Made by a program: the position numbers and the translations under genes. Shown here piece after piece: positions 43,782 through 52,198 of a stretch of DNA of 64,000 nucleotides (its first letter is position 1; each line of letters begins with the position of its first letter). The stretch is from Methylobacterium platani (lineage in GTDB: Bacteria > Pseudomonadota > Alphaproteobacteria > Rhizobiales > Beijerinckiaceae), in the NCBI RefSeq assembly GCF_001653715.1, contig NZ_LWHQ01000039.1:54014-118013 (forward strand), written 5' to 3'. Below the pieces are notes generated by a model that saw nothing but the letters and a program-made list of their open reading frames with translations, did no database searches and was not told the origin of the DNA.

Positions 43782-45779
43782 TCAGGCCGCCCGGATCGCC
43801 GCGAGGAACCGGTCGACCTGGCCCTTCACGGTCATCGACTGGGCCGAGAGGCTGCGGGCGGCGTCCAGCACCTGGCCGGCGGCGTGGCCGGTCTCGCTCG
43901 CCGAGGCCGTCACCTGGCCGATCGTGCCCGAGACCTCCTGCGTGCCGCGGGCGGCCTCGGCGACGGTGCGGGAGATCGCGTTGGTGGTCGCGGTCTGCTC
44001 GCTCACCGTCGCGGCGATGACGCCGGAGATCTCGTCGACCGACACGATGGTCTCGCCGATCTGCCGGATCGCCCCGCCGGCCCGCTCGGCGGCGACCTGG
44101 ATCCGGGCGATCTGGCTCGCGATGGCGTCGGTCGCCCGGGTCGTCTGCCCGGCGAGCTGCTTGACCTCGGCGGCCACCACCGCGAAGCCGCGCCCCGCCT
44201 CGCCGGCCCGGGCCGCCTCGATGGTGGCGTTGAGCGCCAGCAGGTTGGTCTGGCCCGCGATGGCCGAGATCATCGTGACGGCGGTGCCGATCTCGTCGGC
44301 GGCGCGGGCGAGGTCGCCCATCGCGGCGCCGGTCGCCTCGGCCTCCTGCCGGGCGAGGCCCGCGACCTCGTTCGAGCGCGTCACCTGGCGCTCGATCTCC
44401 CGGAGCGAGGCCACCAGCTCCTCGGCGGCGACCGCCACGGTCTGCACGTTGGCGGCGGTCTCCTCGGAGGCGGCCTCCACCGCGACGGCGCGCCGGTTGG
44501 TGCCCTCGGCCACCCCGGTCATCGCGTGGGCGGTGGCGTCGAGCTGGCTGGCGGCGGCGGCCACGACGTCGAGGGAGGCGACGATGTCGGCCTCGAAGCC
44601 GCGCACCAGGCGGTCGACGGCGGCCACGCGCCGGTCGCGGTCCGACTGGTCGGCCAGCGCCCGGGCCTCCATCTCCCGGCGTGCCGCCGCGTTGGCGCGG
44701 AAGACGTCGACGGCCTTGGCCATGTCGCCCATCTCGTCGACGGCGTCGCGGGAGGGCACCGCGACCGCGAGGTCGCCCTGCGCCAGCCGGGTCATCGCCC
44801 CGGTCATGCCGCGGATCGGCCGGAGGATGCCGCGGGCGATGAGCAGCGCGAGGCAAAAGCCGAGGGCGACGACCGCGACGATGAGCCCGACCAGGAGCGC
44901 CTGCGCGGCGGCGGCCGCCGCGGTGGTCGAGGCCGCGATCGCCTCGACGGCGGTCTCGATCGAGCCCCGGGCGGTGTCGCCGGCCTTCTCGATCGCCGCC
45001 ATCTTCGGCTGGAAGCCCTGGTCGTAGAGCGCGGCGCTGTCGGTGAGCGCCGTCGCGGTCGCCTCGAACTGCTCCTTGTAGAGCCCGAGCGCCCCGCGCA
45101 CGGCGGCGATCGGCTTGGTGAAGGAGCCCAGCACGTCTTGGTCGGCGAGCGCCTTCAGGGCGGTCTCGGCGGTGCGGACATTGGCCTGGAAGGTCGCCGG
45201 CCCGGCCGCGTCCATCACCGCGAGGAAGCGCCAGTTGGCGACCCGCACCAGCAGGGCCGCGGTCTCGATCGCGGCGGCGCGGCTCACGTCGGCGCTGGTG
45301 CCGTCCAGCTTGACCGCGGCGACGAGGGCCGCGGAGGCCTTGGCCAGGGCGTCGCCGCCGGAGAACAGCTTCGTGCGGCTGTCGCGGATGCGGGCGCCGA
45401 GCTCGCCGAGGCGGGCCGCATCGGCCTTGAGGCTGCGCGCATTCGCCAGGATGGCGGCGTAGAGGGCCTTGCGCTCGGGGTCGATGGCGGTGCGCTCGAG
45501 CTCGGCACTGATCTCGTCGACCCTGGCAAGGGTCCGGCCCATCGCCGCGAGGCTCTCCGGATCCTGGGTGAAGCGGTAGGTGACGGCCTGGCCGGCGAGC
45601 TGGTGGGTGAGCCCGTTGACCGAGAACACCCGGAGCGCGACGCGCTCCAGCGTCGCGCGCTCCTCGTAGCGCGCCGCGGTCCCGCGGCCGCTGCTCAGCG
45701 CGTAGGCACCCAGCCCGGCGGAGAGCGCCACCAGCACCCCGAACCCGCCGTAGAGGCGCGTGCGAATACCCGTCTTCAC
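43782..45779 (-). CDS. Methyl-accepting chemotaxis protein
   Basis: A 665-residue chemoreceptor. A transmembrane helix at residues 9-28 and another near 295-320 enclose a helical periplasmic sensor. A HAMP domain follows (RPIRGMTGAMTRLAQGDLAVAVPSRD), then the signalling domain with the hairpin tip GRGFAVVAAEVKQLAGQT. The ligand is unknown. The start is a GTG at 45779 with GAGGAG about nine bases before it. No che genes lie nearby, so it is an orphan receptor. Confidence 0.88.
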   Translation of the reverse strand: MKTGIRTRLYGGFGVLVALSAGLGAYALSSGRGTAARYEERATLERVALRVFSVNGLTHQLAGQAVTYRFTQDPESLAAMGRTLARVDEISAELERTAIDPERKALYAAILANARSLKADAARLGELGARIRDSRTKLFSGGDALAKASAALVAAVKLDGTSADVSRAAAIETAALLVRVANWRFLAVMDAAGPATFQANVRTAETALKALADQDVLGSFTKPIAAVRGALGLYKEQFEATATALTDSAALYDQGFQPKMAAIEKAGDTARGSIETAVEAIAASTTAAAAAAQALLVGLIVAVVALGFCLALLIARGILRPIRGMTGAMTRLAQGDLAVAVPSRDAVDEMGDMAKAVDVFRANAAARREMEARALADQSDRDRRVAAVDRLVRGFEADIVASLDVVAAAASQLDATAHAMTGVAEGTNRRAVAVEAASEETAANVQTVAVAAEELVASLREIERQVTRSNEVAGLARQEAEATGAAMGDLARAADEIGTAVTMISAIAGQTNLLALNATIEAARAGEAGRGFAVVAAEVKQLAGQTTRATDAIASQIARIQVAAERAGGAIRQIGETIVSVDEISGVIAATVSEQTATTNAISRTVAEAARGTQEVSGTIGQVTASASETGHAAGQVLDAARSLSAQSMTVKGQVDRFLAAIRAA

Positions 45780-45985
45780 TGGAGAGATCTCCTCGATGCG
45801 GGCAAAGGCTAACGCGACACCCGTTGCGGGACGGTTAATGATTGCTGACCGTCGTCCGGAATAGTCTCGCACCGGACCCGGCCGCCCGGGCGGGTCCATC
45901 GCCGGCGGGCGCATCGCCGGTTGGTGCGGCGGCGCTCCGGCGTTATGCCCTCGCGGCGGCCGCTTCGGGCCGATTCGGGACCGGC

Positions 45986-46933
45986 ATGGCGAAGCGGGCG
46001 GCCAGGGTGAAGACGGACATGGCCGAGGCGGGACCGGTCGAGGCAAAGGCGAAGGCGGCGAAGGCCGCCAGGCCGACCCTGGCGGAGCGGCTTCCCGCCC
46101 TGGCGGCACCCGGGACCGGGCCGGGGGACGCATCGCCCTCGGCCGCCTCCTCGTGGCGGGAGGCGCGCAACGCCGCCGCCCGGGCGCGGCTGGAAAAGTC
46201 CCTGCCGGCGATCTTCCCGACCTCGGTGCTGCGCCACGCCCTGGCGCGGCCGCTGGCGCCCCCGACGCCGCGCCTCGCCGTCGAGAGCTACTGGCGCCAC
46301 CACATCCTGCGGGCCGACCGGCTGGCGCGGGCGCTGGCCGCGCGGTCGGGCCAGCCCGAGGGCTGGACCTGGCGCCTCGGCGAGGGGCGCCCCGACACCC
46401 GCCGCGGCGCCGCCGCGGACGAGGACCTGGCCGAGAAGGGCCTGCCGTTCAGCTTCCGGGTGCCGCCGGCGCCGTTCCGCGAGGCGCCGCACGCCCTGGG
46501 GAAGGGGCATTGCTGCGTCTGCGGCCAGCCGGTCTACCGCTTCGGCTGGCACCGCGACCTGTGGGGGACGGGCACGCCCAACCGCAACGCCGCGTGGCAC
46601 GCCGCCTGCGTCGCGGCCTGGAAGTTCTGGATCGCGCCGGCCGACCACGTGAAGGAGCTGAAGCGCCGCCAGGGCCACCGCTGCGCCCAGTCCGGCAAGC
46701 GTCTGCTGCGGACCGCCGAGGTCGACCACCGGGTGCCGCTCTACCGGATCTGGCGCGAGGAGCGGGCGCGGCCCTGGCCCGCGCTGCTGGGCTACTGGGG
46801 CCTGCCGAACCTCCAGGTGGTCAACCGGGCGATCCACGTCGACAAGTGCGCCGCCGAGGCCGGCGAGCGGGCGAGCATGCGCCGGCGGGCGGCCGGGCCG
46901 GGCGCCGGCGACCCCGCCGCCGACGCGGAGTAG
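45986..46933 (+). CDS. HNH-like zinc-binding protein of unknown function
   Basis: A 315-residue soluble protein. A zinc-knuckle pattern C176-x2-C179 ... H205-x2-C208 precedes an HNH-like block: D247-H248 (AEVDHRVPLYR), N280 and H284 (LPNLQVVNRAIHVDKC). The Lys/Ala-rich first 60 residues are probably disordered and basic. It could be a nuclease, but no helicase, methylase or toxin partner is encoded nearby. Starts at ATG 45986 or 46019 are both possible. Confidence 0.65.
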   Translation: MAKRAARVKTDMAEAGPVEAKAKAAKAARPTLAERLPALAAPGTGPGDASPSAASSWREARNAAARARLEKSLPAIFPTSVLRHALARPLAPPTPRLAVESYWRHHILRADRLARALAARSGQPEGWTWRLGEGRPDTRRGAAADEDLAEKGLPFSFRVPPAPFREAPHALGKGHCCVCGQPVYRFGWHRDLWGTGTPNRNAAWHAACVAAWKFWIAPADHVKELKRRQGHRCAQSGKRLLRTAEVDHRVPLYRIWREERARPWPALLGYWGLPNLQVVNRAIHVDKCAAEAGERASMRRRAAGPGAGDPAADAE

Positions 46934-46943
46934 GGAGCCCGGC

Positions 46944-47228
46944 TCAGCGCGGGAACAGGTGCAGCCCGTCGTCGGGCAGCAGGTTGCGGGCCGGCCCGCC
47001 GGTCTGCTGGCCGCCGCCCTGCTGGTAGGCGGGCAGCTCGGGGCGGCGGTCGTTGTCGCCGCCGGTATCGTACACCCAGGGGGCGGACCACGGCGCGCGG
47101 CCGCCGACGGTGCCGGTGGCGTCGATGTCGCGCGGGCCGGCGCGGTAGGCCGGGCCCGGCTGGGCGACGGCGGCGAGCGTGGTCGCCAGCAGGGCGGCCG
47201 GGATCAGGACGGTCCGGAGGGGGCGCAT
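46944..47228 (-). CDS. Small secreted hypothetical protein
   Basis: A 94-residue protein with a Sec signal (residues 1-22: MRPLRTVLIPAALLATTLAA). The mature part is Gly/Gln/Pro-rich and contains DIDATGTVGGRAPWSAPWVYD. Function unknown. ATG 47234 is an alternative start. A perfect EcfG-type promoter lies 55-80 bases upstream. Confidence 0.65.
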   Translation of the reverse strand: MRPLRTVLIPAALLATTLAAVAQPGPAYRAGPRDIDATGTVGGRAPWSAPWVYDTGGDNDRRPELPAYQQGGGQQTGGPARNLLPDDGLHLFPR

Positions 47229-47282
47229 CGGCATCCTTTCCGAGAGGCATGGAGGCCGCCAAGGCGGCCGGGTTGCCGGGGT

Positions 47283-47308
47283 AACGGCCAGGCTGGGCCC
47301 GCCGTTCC
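47283..47308 (-). promoter_or_regulatory. Perfect EcfG (general stress) promoter
   Basis: On the minus strand GGAAC (47308-47304), 17 bases, CGTT (47286-47283), an exact match to the consensus. It lies 55 bases before the start of the small secreted protein at 47228. Confidence 0.65.
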
Positions 47309-47366
47309 GCCGCGGCGGACGCGCCACCCTGCGACGGGGCCGGTTAAGGCTTTCGGGCGGCCGCGC

Positions 47367-47864
47367 TCACCCGCGCCGCAGCTTGGCGTAGCGCTTGAGC
47401 ACCCGCTCGCGCTTGAGCCGCGACAGCCGCTCGATCCAGAACAGGCCGTCGAGCTGATCGATCTCGTGCTGCAGGCAGGCAGCGGAAAAGCCCTCCTCCT
47501 CGGCCTCGTGCGCTTCGCCCTCGAGGTCGTGGAAGCGCACCCGCACCCGGGCCGGGCGCTCGACCTCCTCGTCGACGCCCGGCATCGAGACGCTGCCCTC
47601 GCGGTGGCGGGCGGTCTCGGGCGAGGTCCAGACCAGCGTCGGGTTGACGTAGGTCCGCGGCGCGAGGTCGAGGCCCGCCCGGATGATCGTCAGCCGCACC
47701 GGCGCGCCGATATGGGGCCCGGTGAGGCCGAGCGCCGAGACCGACAGCAGCGTCTCCGCGAGGTCGTCCGCGACGGCCCGCAGGGCGGCGTCGAACGCGG
47801 CGACCGGCGGCACGGGCCGGCGCAGGCGCGGGTCGGGGTAGAGCACCAGGGGGCGGGCGGGCAT
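47367..47864 (-). CDS. Degenerate peptide deformylase-like protein
   Basis: A 165-residue homologue of peptide deformylase. The three signature motifs are altered: GxGLAAPQIG has become ALGLTGPHIG (Gln to His51), EGCLS has become EGSVS (metal Cys to Ser91), and HEIDH has become HEIDQ (second metal His to Gln137). The catalytic Glu134 and His133 remain. With two of three metal ligands lost, deformylase activity is unlikely; a ribosome-binding or other role is possible. It is the last gene of the lpd-linked minus-strand cluster, just after a 56-residue membrane protein gene. Confidence 0.82.
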   Translation of the reverse strand: MPARPLVLYPDPRLRRPVPPVAAFDAALRAVADDLAETLLSVSALGLTGPHIGAPVRLTIIRAGLDLAPRTYVNPTLVWTSPETARHREGSVSMPGVDEEVERPARVRVRFHDLEGEAHEAEEEGFSAACLQHEIDQLDGLFWIERLSRLKRERVLKRYAKLRRG

Positions 47865-47874
47865 CCGGGCGGCC

Positions 47875-48045
47875 TTAGCGGGTGTGGAACGAGGCGGGCC
47901 ACAGGCCGGCCCGCTCGATGCCGACGACCAGCACCACCACGGCGAGCGCCATCGCGAGCGCGACCAGCAGGTTGCGGCCCGGCACCCCCCGGGCGATCAG
48001 CACGAGCACCAGCAGCAGGGAGATGACCGAGACGGCGATGTCCAT
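47875..48045 (-). CDS. Small two-helix membrane protein
   Basis: A 56-residue protein with two hydrophobic segments (residues 3-18 and 27-44) joined by a short basic loop RGVPGRN. It ends in SFHTR. An AAGGATC element precedes ATG 48045. It sits 65 bases downstream of lpd and 10 bases upstream of the deformylase-like gene, so it is probably in the same transcript. Function unknown. Confidence 0.65.
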   Translation of the reverse strand: MDIAVSVISLLLVLVLIARGVPGRNLLVALAMALAVVVLVVGIERAGLWPASFHTR

Positions 48046-48110
48046 GGCAGATCCTTGGAGAGATCTTCGGGGCGATCCTCGCCCGGCGCGAGGGATCGGC
48101 GCAGGCCGGC

Positions 48111-49550
48111 CTAGCTGTGGATCACCCGCCCGTAGGCGTCGAGCACGCTCTCGTGCATCATCTCCGAGAGGGTCGGATGCGGGAAGACCGTATGCATCAG
48201 CTCTTCCTCGGTGGTCTCGAGGGTCATCGCCACGACGTAGCCCTGGATCAGCTCCGTGACCTCGGCCCCGACCATGTGGGCGCCAAGCAGCTGGCCGGTC
48301 TTGCGGTCGAAGATCGTCTTCACCAGGCCGTCGGGCTCGCCGAGCGCGATCGCCTTGCCGTTGCCCGCGAAGGGGAAGCGGCCGACCCGCACGTCGAAGC
48401 CCTGCTCCTTGGCCCTGGCCTCGGTGAGGCCGACCGAGGCGACTTGCGGCTGGCAGTAGGTGCAGCCCGGGATCTTGCCCTTGTCCATCGGGTGGGTGTG
48501 CAGGCCCTTGATGGTCTCGATGCAGAGCACGCCCTCGTGCTCGGCCTTGTGGGCGAGCATCGGCGGGCCGGCGACGTCGCCGATGGCGTAGATCCCCGGC
48601 ACGTTCGTCCGCCCGAGCCCGTCGGTGGCGACGATGCCGCGCTCGATTCCGACGCCGAGTTTCTCCAGGCCGAGATTCTCGATGTTGCCGACGACGCCGA
48701 CCGCCGAGATCAGGACCTCGGCGGTGATGCCTTGCGTCCTGCCGCCCTCGGTCTCGACCGTGGCGGTGATCGAGTCCGCCCCTTTCTCGACCCTGGTCAC
48801 CTTGGCGCCGGTGAGGATCCTGATGCCCTGCTTCTCGAAGCGCTTGCGGGCGTGGGCGGCGATCTCGTGGTCTTCCACCGGCAGGATCTGCGGCAGCAAT
48901 TCCACCACCGTCACCTCGGCCCCCATGGTGCGGTAGAACGAGGCGAACTCGATGCCGATCGCGCCCGAGCCCATCACCAGCAGGCTCTTGGGCATGCGCT
49001 CCGGGACCATCGCCTCGTAGTAGGTCCAGATCTGCTTTTTATCCGGCTCGATGCCGGGGATCGCCCGCGGGCGGGCGCCGGTCGCCACGACGATGTGCTT
49101 GGCGCCATAGGTGCCCGCGGCCTTGGCGCCCTTCGGGGCTTCCGCGCGCTTGGTCTCCCGCACCACCACCCGGCCGGCCTCGTTGCCCTTCGGCGCGGCC
49201 TCGATCGCGGCCTCGCCCCAGATCACGTCGACCTTGTTCTTCTTGAGCAGCATGCCGACGCCGCCGTTGAGCCGGCCCGACACGCCGCGGGAACGCTTGA
49301 CGATGGCCGAGACGTCGAACCCGACATTCTCCGCCGTCAGGCCGTAATCCTTGGCGTGCTGCATGTAATGGTAGATCTCGGCCGAGCGCAGCAGCGCCTT
49401 CGTGGGGATGCAGCCCCAGTTGAGGCAGATGCCGCCCAGGTGCTCGCGGTCCACCACCGCCGTCTTGAAGCCGAGCTGGGCGGCCCGGATCGCCGCCACG
49501 TAGCCGCCGGGACCGGCGCCGATGATGAGGACGTCGTAGGTGTCGGACAT
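48111..49550 (-). CDS. lpd: Dihydrolipoyl dehydrogenase (E3)
   Basis: A 479-residue FAD enzyme that reoxidises dihydrolipoyl groups of the pyruvate and 2-oxoglutarate dehydrogenase complexes with NAD. FAD-binding GAGPGGYVAA at 11-20, the redox disulfide Cys42-Cys47 in GGICLNWGCIPTKAL, the NAD motif MGSGAIGIEFASFY, and the C-terminal catalytic HPTLSE His-Glu pair are present. Its start abuts a DUF559 gene, which separates it from pdhC. The sequence is the pyruvate-dehydrogenase type found in alphaproteobacteria. Confidence 0.95.
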   Translation of the reverse strand: MSDTYDVLIIGAGPGGYVAAIRAAQLGFKTAVVDREHLGGICLNWGCIPTKALLRSAEIYHYMQHAKDYGLTAENVGFDVSAIVKRSRGVSGRLNGGVGMLLKKNKVDVIWGEAAIEAAPKGNEAGRVVVRETKRAEAPKGAKAAGTYGAKHIVVATGARPRAIPGIEPDKKQIWTYYEAMVPERMPKSLLVMGSGAIGIEFASFYRTMGAEVTVVELLPQILPVEDHEIAAHARKRFEKQGIRILTGAKVTRVEKGADSITATVETEGGRTQGITAEVLISAVGVVGNIENLGLEKLGVGIERGIVATDGLGRTNVPGIYAIGDVAGPPMLAHKAEHEGVLCIETIKGLHTHPMDKGKIPGCTYCQPQVASVGLTEARAKEQGFDVRVGRFPFAGNGKAIALGEPDGLVKTIFDRKTGQLLGAHMVGAEVTELIQGYVVAMTLETTEEELMHTVFPHPTLSEMMHESVLDAYGRVIHS

Positions 49551-49946
49551 TCAGGTCTCCGGGGAGGGCGGGGCGGCCAGGGCCGCCATGATCGTGTCGA
49601 GCGTGCCGTCGATCGCGCGAACGACATCCGCGTTGGAGAAGCGCAGGACCCGGAAGCCTCGCGCTTCGAGGGCGTCACTGCGCGCGGCGTCGTAGGCTTG
49701 CTGGTCGGGGAAGCCGTGCTGGCCGCCGTCGACTTCGACGATCAGCCGGGCTCCGAGACAGCAGAAATCGGCGACGTAAGGACCGAGCGCGACCTGCCGA
49801 CGGAAGTGCGATCCCTCGACCGGCAACCGGTGGCGCAGGTGCCACCACAACCGCTTCTCCGCTGGCGTGAGGGCGTGCCGCATGACCTTGGCGTTCGCTT
49901 TTGCCCGCGGTGATGCCGACTGCTCGGGCGATCCGTTCCAGGGCAT
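49551..49946 (-). CDS. DUF559 (Vsr-like endonuclease fold) protein
   Basis: A 131-residue protein of the DUF559 family, which shares the very-short-patch-repair endonuclease fold. Conserved parts are LTPAEKRLWWHLRHR, the core YVADFCCLGARLIVEVDGGQH with the putative active-site Asp and Glu, and RVLRFSNADVVRAIDGTL. The role is unknown. It lies immediately upstream of lpd, with no spacing, within the pdh cluster. Confidence 0.82.
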   Translation of the reverse strand: MPWNGSPEQSASPRAKANAKVMRHALTPAEKRLWWHLRHRLPVEGSHFRRQVALGPYVADFCCLGARLIVEVDGGQHGFPDQQAYDAARSDALEARGFRVLRFSNADVVRAIDGTLDTIMAALAAPPSPET

Positions 49947-49987
49947 GGAGCAATCACTTCCCCTGATCGGGACGAAAGTAGAGCGCC

Positions 49988-50100
49988 TTCCCCTCCCCCT
50001 TGTGGGGAGGGGCTAGGGGTGGGGGTGGTGCCGGATAGACCTCGGCGGTGCCTCCTGCACCACCCCCACCCCTGACCCCTCCCCACAAGGGGGAGGGGAA
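49988..50100. repeat. Long inverted repeat, 44-bp arms
   Basis: Arms at 49988-50031 and 50057-50100 pair with two mismatches around a 25-base loop. The arms contain CCCTCCCCCTTGTGGGGAGG, a typical repeated motif. It lies between the ends of pdhC and the DUF559 gene and probably acts as a terminator or an mRNA processing and stability element in the cluster. Confidence 0.85.
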
Positions 50101-50104
50101 AGTG

Positions 50105-51592
50105 CTACACCAGCATGCCCATCGGGCTCTCGATCAGGCCCTTGAAGGCCGCGAGCAATTCGGCGCCCAGCGCCCCGTCGACCACCCGGTGGTCGCAGGA
50201 GAGCGTCACCGTCATCGCCTGGACCACCGCGGGAGCGCCGTTCTTCGCCACCACCCGGGCCTCGCCGGCGCCGACCGCCAGGATGGTGCCGTGGGGCGGG
50301 TTGATGACCGCGCCGAACGACTTGATGCCGAACATGCCGAGATTCGACACCGCGGTGGTGCCGCCCTGGTACTCGTCGGGCTTGAGCTTCTTGGTGCGGG
50401 CGCGGGCGGCCAGGTCCTTCATCTCGGCCGAGATGGTCGAGAGCGTCTTCTGCTCGGCCTTACGGATCACCGGGGTGAACAGCCCGCCGTCGATCGCCAC
50501 CGCGACGCCGACATCGGAGTGGCGGAACCGTAAGGTACGATCCTCGGCCCAGACGGAATTCGCCGCCGGCACCCGCTGCAGGGCCAGCGCCAGCGCCTTG
50601 ATGACGAAGTCGTTGACCGAGAGCTTGAAGGCCGGCTTGCCGTCCTTGTCCTTGGAGGCCCCCGCATTGACCTGCTCGCGCAGGGAGAGCAGCGCGTCGA
50701 GCTCGACGTCGAGGGACAGGTAGAAGTGCGGGACGGTCTGCTTCGACTCGACCAGGCGCTTGGCGATGGTCTTGCGCATGCCGTCGAGGGGCACCTCCTC
50801 GAACGAGCCCGGCTCGAACATCCCCATCACCTGCTTGGCGGTGAGGCCGGAGGGCGGGGCGGCGGCGGGCTTCGGCGCCGCTTGGTCGGGCTTCGCGTCG
50901 GCGGCCTGCTTGGCGGGCTGCGCCGCCTCGGCCGGCCGGGCCGCCGGCTTCGCCGCACCGGCCTTGGCCGTGCCGCCCTCGATGGCGGCGCGGACGTCGC
51001 GCTCGATGATCCGGCCATGCGGGCCGGAGCCGGTCACCGCGCCGAGGTCGAGGCCCTCCTGCTTGGCGATGCGGCGGGCGAGCGGCGAGGCGAACAGCCG
51101 CCCTCCTTCCTGCTTCCCGGCCGGGGCGCCGCCCGCTGCCGGCCGCGCGCCCTCCGGCGCTGTGTCGACGCGCTCGTAGGACATCGTGCCGCCGCCGGGC
51201 GTCTCGTTGCCGACGGGCGCCCGGGGCTTTCCGCCCTCAACCTTGCCACCGTCCGCCTTGCCACCGTCCGCTTTGCCGGTCGGCGGCGCCTCGGCCTTCG
51301 CCGTCTTCTCCTGCCCGTTGCCGCCGGCCTGGACGCTACCCGGATCCTCGCCCTCCCCGGCGATGAGGGCGATCAGGTCGTTGACCGGCACGTCGGCGGT
51401 GCCCTCCGGCACCACGATCTTGGCCAGCACGCCCTCGTCGACCGCCTCGACCTCCATGGTCGCCTTGTCGGTCTCGATCTCGGCCAGGATGTCGCCCGAC
51501 TTGACGGTATCGCCCTCCTTCTTGAGCCACTTGGCGAGGTTGCCCTTCTCCATGGTCGGCGAGAGGGCGGGCATCAGGACGTTGATCGGCAT
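50105..51592 (-). CDS. pdhC: Pyruvate dehydrogenase E2, dihydrolipoamide acetyltransferase
   Basis: A 495-residue E2 subunit. The lipoyl domain occupies residues 1-80 with the lipoylated Lys43 in ETDKATMEVEA. A linker of about 80 residues rich in Gly, Lys and Glu follows. The peripheral-subunit-binding domain (SPLARRIAKQEGLDLGAV, near 170-205) precedes a long Ala/Pro/Lys linker. The catalytic domain ends in the conserved DHRVVDG, His468 and Asp472. It transfers acetyl to CoA in the pyruvate dehydrogenase complex. It lies downstream of pdhA and pdhB on the same strand, with Uma2 and DUF5076 genes between. Confidence 0.95.
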   Translation of the reverse strand: MPINVLMPALSPTMEKGNLAKWLKKEGDTVKSGDILAEIETDKATMEVEAVDEGVLAKIVVPEGTADVPVNDLIALIAGEGEDPGSVQAGGNGQEKTAKAEAPPTGKADGGKADGGKVEGGKPRAPVGNETPGGGTMSYERVDTAPEGARPAAGGAPAGKQEGGRLFASPLARRIAKQEGLDLGAVTGSGPHGRIIERDVRAAIEGGTAKAGAAKPAARPAEAAQPAKQAADAKPDQAAPKPAAAPPSGLTAKQVMGMFEPGSFEEVPLDGMRKTIAKRLVESKQTVPHFYLSLDVELDALLSLREQVNAGASKDKDGKPAFKLSVNDFVIKALALALQRVPAANSVWAEDRTLRFRHSDVGVAVAIDGGLFTPVIRKAEQKTLSTISAEMKDLAARARTKKLKPDEYQGGTTAVSNLGMFGIKSFGAVINPPHGTILAVGAGEARVVAKNGAPAVVQAMTVTLSCDHRVVDGALGAELLAAFKGLIESPMGMLV

Positions 51593-51596
51593 GGAT

Positions 51597-52190
51597 TCAG
51601 GTCTCGGCGGGAGGAGGGGCGGCCGGATCGTCGAAGGGAAACAGGTCGTCGAGGGGGAAGGAGACGGCGTCGAAGGGCGGCAGGGTCACTGTCTCGCCGC
51701 GCACCACGGTATTGAGCAGCAGCCAGCGGCCGCCGGTGAGGGCGAAGCCTTCGAGCACGCCGTCCGTGGGATCGAGCAGCCAGAGATGGCTCACGCCGGC
51801 CTCGGCGTAGATCCGTCGCTTCCGCCCGCGATCGAGCCGGTCGGTGGCGGGGAACATGATCTCGCAGACCCAGTCCGGCGGGGTCTCGATGAAGGCGGCG
51901 TCCGGATCGACGGACAGGCGCTCGCGGTGCCAGCCGGCATAGTCGGGTACCAGGACCTGCCGTCCGAAGTGGAATTCGGTCCGAGGCATGAACAGCCAGC
52001 CGCCAGGGCCGCCGCGTCCGCGAGAGAACGGCGCCCCCAACTCGCCGGCCAGAGCCGCGAGGGTGGCCCCGAGTCGCGGCAGCGTATGCGCGTGGGTCTC
52101 CAGCACCCCATCGACGATCTCCGCCACGAGGTGGTCCGGCACCGCCTCGAGGTCGGCATAGGTGGCCCAGCGCGGCGCGGCCTCGGCCAT
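51597..52190 (-). CDS. Uma2-family (DUF820) PD-(D/E)xK protein
   Basis: A 197-residue protein of the Uma2 family with a restriction-endonuclease-like fold. The core is DWVCEIMFPATDRLDRGRKRRIYAEAGV, where an Asp, a Glu and Lys/Arg residues fit the PD-(D/E)xK pattern; SHLWLLDPTDGVLE follows. The function is unknown. Its stop is four bases from pdhC's start, so it is inserted in the pdh operon. Confidence 0.8.
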   Translation of the reverse strand: MAEAAPRWATYADLEAVPDHLVAEIVDGVLETHAHTLPRLGATLAALAGELGAPFSRGRGGPGGWLFMPRTEFHFGRQVLVPDYAGWHRERLSVDPDAAFIETPPDWVCEIMFPATDRLDRGRKRRIYAEAGVSHLWLLDPTDGVLEGFALTGGRWLLLNTVVRGETVTLPPFDAVSFPLDDLFPFDDPAAPPPAET

Positions 52191-52198
52191 CGGGAGCC

